Of a DNA stretch of 8,443 nucleotides, positions 6,842 to 8,443 are shown in pieces. The notes below the pieces were generated by a model, which was given only the letters and a program-made list of their open reading frames with translations, had not been told where the DNA came from and did no database searches. The position numbers and the translations under genes were made by a program. This DNA comes from Oscillospiraceae bacterium. GTDB taxonomy: Bacteria; Bacillota; Clostridia; Oscillospirales; Ruminococcaceae. The first letter of the stretch is position 1. Every line of letters starts with the position of its first letter. Location of the stretch: positions 1-8,443 of the forward strand of contig JAHHUB010000071.1 in assembly GCA_020024175.1 (NCBI GenBank), written 5' to 3'.

Positions 6842-6879
6842 AAAACACGGTACAGATTTATAAATCTGTGCCGTGTTTT
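6842..6879 (-). terminator. Intrinsic terminator downstream of pgi
   Basis: A long stem (6842-6858 with 6863-6879, one G-U pair at 6851/6870, four-base loop) has core ACACGG/CCGTGT. Read on the - strand, it follows the pgi stop by about 30 bases and ends in a U-rich tail. The T-run on the other side makes it structurally symmetric, although no + strand gene reads into it. It separates pgi from the sigma-serpin operon. Confidence 0.85.
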
Positions 6880-6911
6880 TATCTTAATAAATTTGTTTTG
6901 TTAGGTGATTA

Positions 6912-8183
6912 TTAAGCTTTGTTTCTGAGAATTTTTTGAATGTTCTTTTTATAAGCTTCTACACCTGGCTGGTCAAAAGGATTAATTTTATCCAAAATTC
7001 CGTTAATTGCACAGGATCTTTCAAGGAAGTAAATCAGATTTCCTACATTGTAAGCATCAAGCTTTGGAATTGTAACTTGAATTACAGGTACATTTCCCTC
7101 ATTATGAGCTTTGATAACACCATCAATGGAGGAATTGTTTATGTCAGAGAGTTTTTGATTTGCTGCATAGTTTAAATCATCTGAATTTTCTTCATCAAAA
7201 GGTATTTCACAGGTGCTGTCCACATTTTGGAATTTGAAAACAGTTTCAAACAAAATAGGAGAGCCGTCCTGTATGAATTGTCCGATAGAATGAAGGTCTC
7301 TGGTGTAAACTGCCACTGTGGGTAGAATACCAATTCCGTTTTTGCCAAGACTTTCGGCGTAAAGTTGTCTGTGCCATTGCAGAAAAGTTTCGGCACATGG
7401 TTCAAATGTAGCAATCATTTCCACATTTTTGCCTTTGTCAGCCAAATATTTTCTCAAAGCTGCATATTCATAACAACTGTTGTTTTCCGGTACAGCATAT
7501 TCTTTTTCTCCATCATAAGCACCACGAAGAAGTTCATCTATGTCAATTCCGCTAACAGCTATTGGAAGAAGTCCTACTGGAGTTAAAACAGAATATCTTC
7601 CGCCAATATTTGCCGGAACTACTAAAGTTTCATAGCCAACTTTATTGCAAAGACTGCGGAGAATACCTTTTTCTGCATCTGTTGTGCAGACAATTCTATC
7701 TTTAGCACCATCCTGACCATATCTTTTTTCCATGTAGTTTCTAAGAATTCTGAATGCTGTGGAAGGCTCTAAAGTTGTTCCGGATTTTGAAATAACATTG
7801 ACACTTACTTCTCCCTTATCGCAGATTTTAAGAATGTTTTCCATATAAATGCCGCTTAAATTATGTCCAAGGAAATAAATTTTCGGACTGTTCTCAGTTA
7901 AATCATTGTAATTTTGTGATTTGAGAAGTTCAATAACAGCTCTTGCACCACAGTAAGAACCACCTGCTCCGATTACAATTAAAATATCACTTTGTTTTCT
8001 GATTTTTTCTGACAACATTTTGATTTTATTAAGTTCAGTATCAGAAATGTGCATTCTGACCCAGCCTGTCATATTTTTGTCTGCAGGCATGTTGTTTTCC
8101 AAAGTATTATGAGCTTCGGAAATATCATAATTTTTTATATTAAAGTCTTTTTCATTTAAAAATTGCTGTACACTTATATTCAT
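6912..8183 (-). CDS. pgi: Glucose-6-phosphate isomerase (phosphoglucose isomerase)
   Basis: This cytoplasmic enzyme interconverts glucose 6-phosphate and fructose 6-phosphate in glycolysis and gluconeogenesis. The 423 residues match the short bacterial class (about 450 in Bacillus), slightly shorter at the N-terminus. The first SIS domain contains IGAGGSYCGAR (71-81) and the phosphate-binding SKSGTTLEPS (132-141). GGRYSVLTPVGLLPIA (194-209) matches the first family signature, and QPGVEAYKKN (405-414) the second. The likely catalytic residues are Glu277 in YAESLGK, His298 in DLHSIGQ and Lys412; their mutual spacing (21 and 114) agrees with that of the Bacillus enzyme. The ATG at 8183 is preceded by GGAGGT (complement of 8191-8196) with a seven-base gap. 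It is a single-gene transcript with its own promoter and terminator. No key residue is missing. Confidence 0.97.
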   Translation of the reverse strand: MNISVQQFLNEKDFNIKNYDISEAHNTLENNMPADKNMTGWVRMHISDTELNKIKMLSEKIRKQSDILIVIGAGGSYCGARAVIELLKSQNYNDLTENSPKIYFLGHNLSGIYMENILKICDKGEVSVNVISKSGTTLEPSTAFRILRNYMEKRYGQDGAKDRIVCTTDAEKGILRSLCNKVGYETLVVPANIGGRYSVLTPVGLLPIAVSGIDIDELLRGAYDGEKEYAVPENNSCYEYAALRKYLADKGKNVEMIATFEPCAETFLQWHRQLYAESLGKNGIGILPTVAVYTRDLHSIGQFIQDGSPILFETVFKFQNVDSTCEIPFDEENSDDLNYAANQKLSDINNSSIDGVIKAHNEGNVPVIQVTIPKLDAYNVGNLIYFLERSCAINGILDKINPFDQPGVEAYKKNIQKILRNKA

Positions 8184-8219
8184 AGAAATAACCTCCGTTT
8201 TTAAAAATTATTTTAGATT

Positions 8220-8248
8220 ATTATATACTTTTACAAATAAATTTTCAA
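8220..8248 (-). promoter_or_regulatory. Sigma-A promoter of pgi
   Basis: On the - strand, TTGAAA (complement of 8243-8248) and a perfect TATAAT (complement of 8220-8225) are separated by 17 bases. Transcription would start near 8213, giving a leader of about 30 bases ending in the strong RBS. This is the best promoter match in the window. Confidence 0.8.
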
Positions 8249-8298
8249 GTAAAATATGTCATATTAATATATACGAATTTTTAAATTACGGTATAAAA

Positions 8299-8330
8299 CA
8301 ATAAAAAAGCGGAGATAAAAATCTCCGCTT
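8299..8330 (-). terminator. Intrinsic terminator of a gene beyond the right edge
   Basis: A perfect ten-pair stem (8307-8316 with 8321-8330, AAGCGGAGAT/ATCTCCGCTT) encloses a four-base loop. On the - strand it is followed by six U residues and then more U-rich sequence, so it would stop a leftward transcript coming from outside the window. It lies upstream of the pgi promoter. Confidence 0.8.
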
Positions 8331-8337
8331 ATATATA

Positions 8338-8415
8338 AAGAAACGAATTTTTGGTTTCGCTGCTGTTCAAAAGGCTTTTTTTAAAAGCACAGCGGAAAAT
8401 TTCGCTTCGGTTCTT
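8338..8415. repeat. Imperfect long palindrome, non-coding, function unknown
   Basis: The two ends are complementary: AAGAA (8338-8342) with TTCTT (8411-8415), CGAA (8344-8347) with TTCG (8406-8409), and CGCTG (8358-8362) with CAGCG (8390-8394). An inner hairpin GCTTTT (8374-8379) with AAAAGC (8383-8388) sits at the centre. Alternative pairings exist, for example GCTGT (8362-8366) with ACAGC (8389-8393). Stops occur early in all three leftward frames from the right edge, so it is not the end of a coding region reaching into the window. It could be an intergenic palindromic repeat, a short MITE-like element, or the 3' part of a structured RNA ending at the adjacent terminator. Confidence 0.55.
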
Positions 8416-8443
8416 ATGTTTTATATTATGTTAAGATCTTATA

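Overview
The window is AT-rich, protein-dense bacterial DNA with strong AGGAGG-type ribosome binding sites and clear sigma-A-like promoters. The gene families (short bacterial phosphoglucose isomerase, TypA/BipA, stand-alone AroQ chorismate mutase, an ECF sigma factor of the type common in gut Clostridia, and a bacterial serpin) point to a low-GC Firmicute. A clostridial relative of Ruminococcus/Oscillospirales is most likely. This assignment rests on recognised sequence style, not on a database search.

Left block, + strand (1-2380): the 3' part of a large transglutaminase-like protein, whose 5' end lies outside the window, overlaps by 13 bases a small complete chorismate mutase with all expected active-site residues. 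Next comes a 213-base gap that holds a good promoter and a structured leader, then typA (ribosome-associated translational GTPase). typA ends at a strong hairpin terminator at 4461-4490 that also faces the convergent genes on the other strand.

Right block, - strand (8443 to 4528, read leftwards): a terminator for an unseen gene beyond the right edge, the pgi promoter, pgi (glucose-6-phosphate isomerase), and a pgi terminator. Then follows a two-gene operon: an ECF-type sigma factor and, overlapping it by four bases (ATGA), a membrane-anchored serpin. The serpin protein has a short charged cytoplasmic N-terminus, one membrane segment, a Ser/Asn/Asp-rich stalk built from 19-residue (57-bp) tandem repeats, and a full-length serpin domain outside the membrane.

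The sigma factor-serpin pair is the most interesting part. The layout resembles sigma factor/membrane anti-sigma pairs in which the extracellular domain senses something. Here the would-be sensor is a suicide protease inhibitor, which suggests a protease-sensing signalling system. That function is inference only. Other items worth a look are the SD-masking leader and start ambiguity of typA, a degenerate second transglutaminase core plus thioredoxin-like C-terminus in the first gene, and a roughly 78-bp imperfect palindrome at the right edge.
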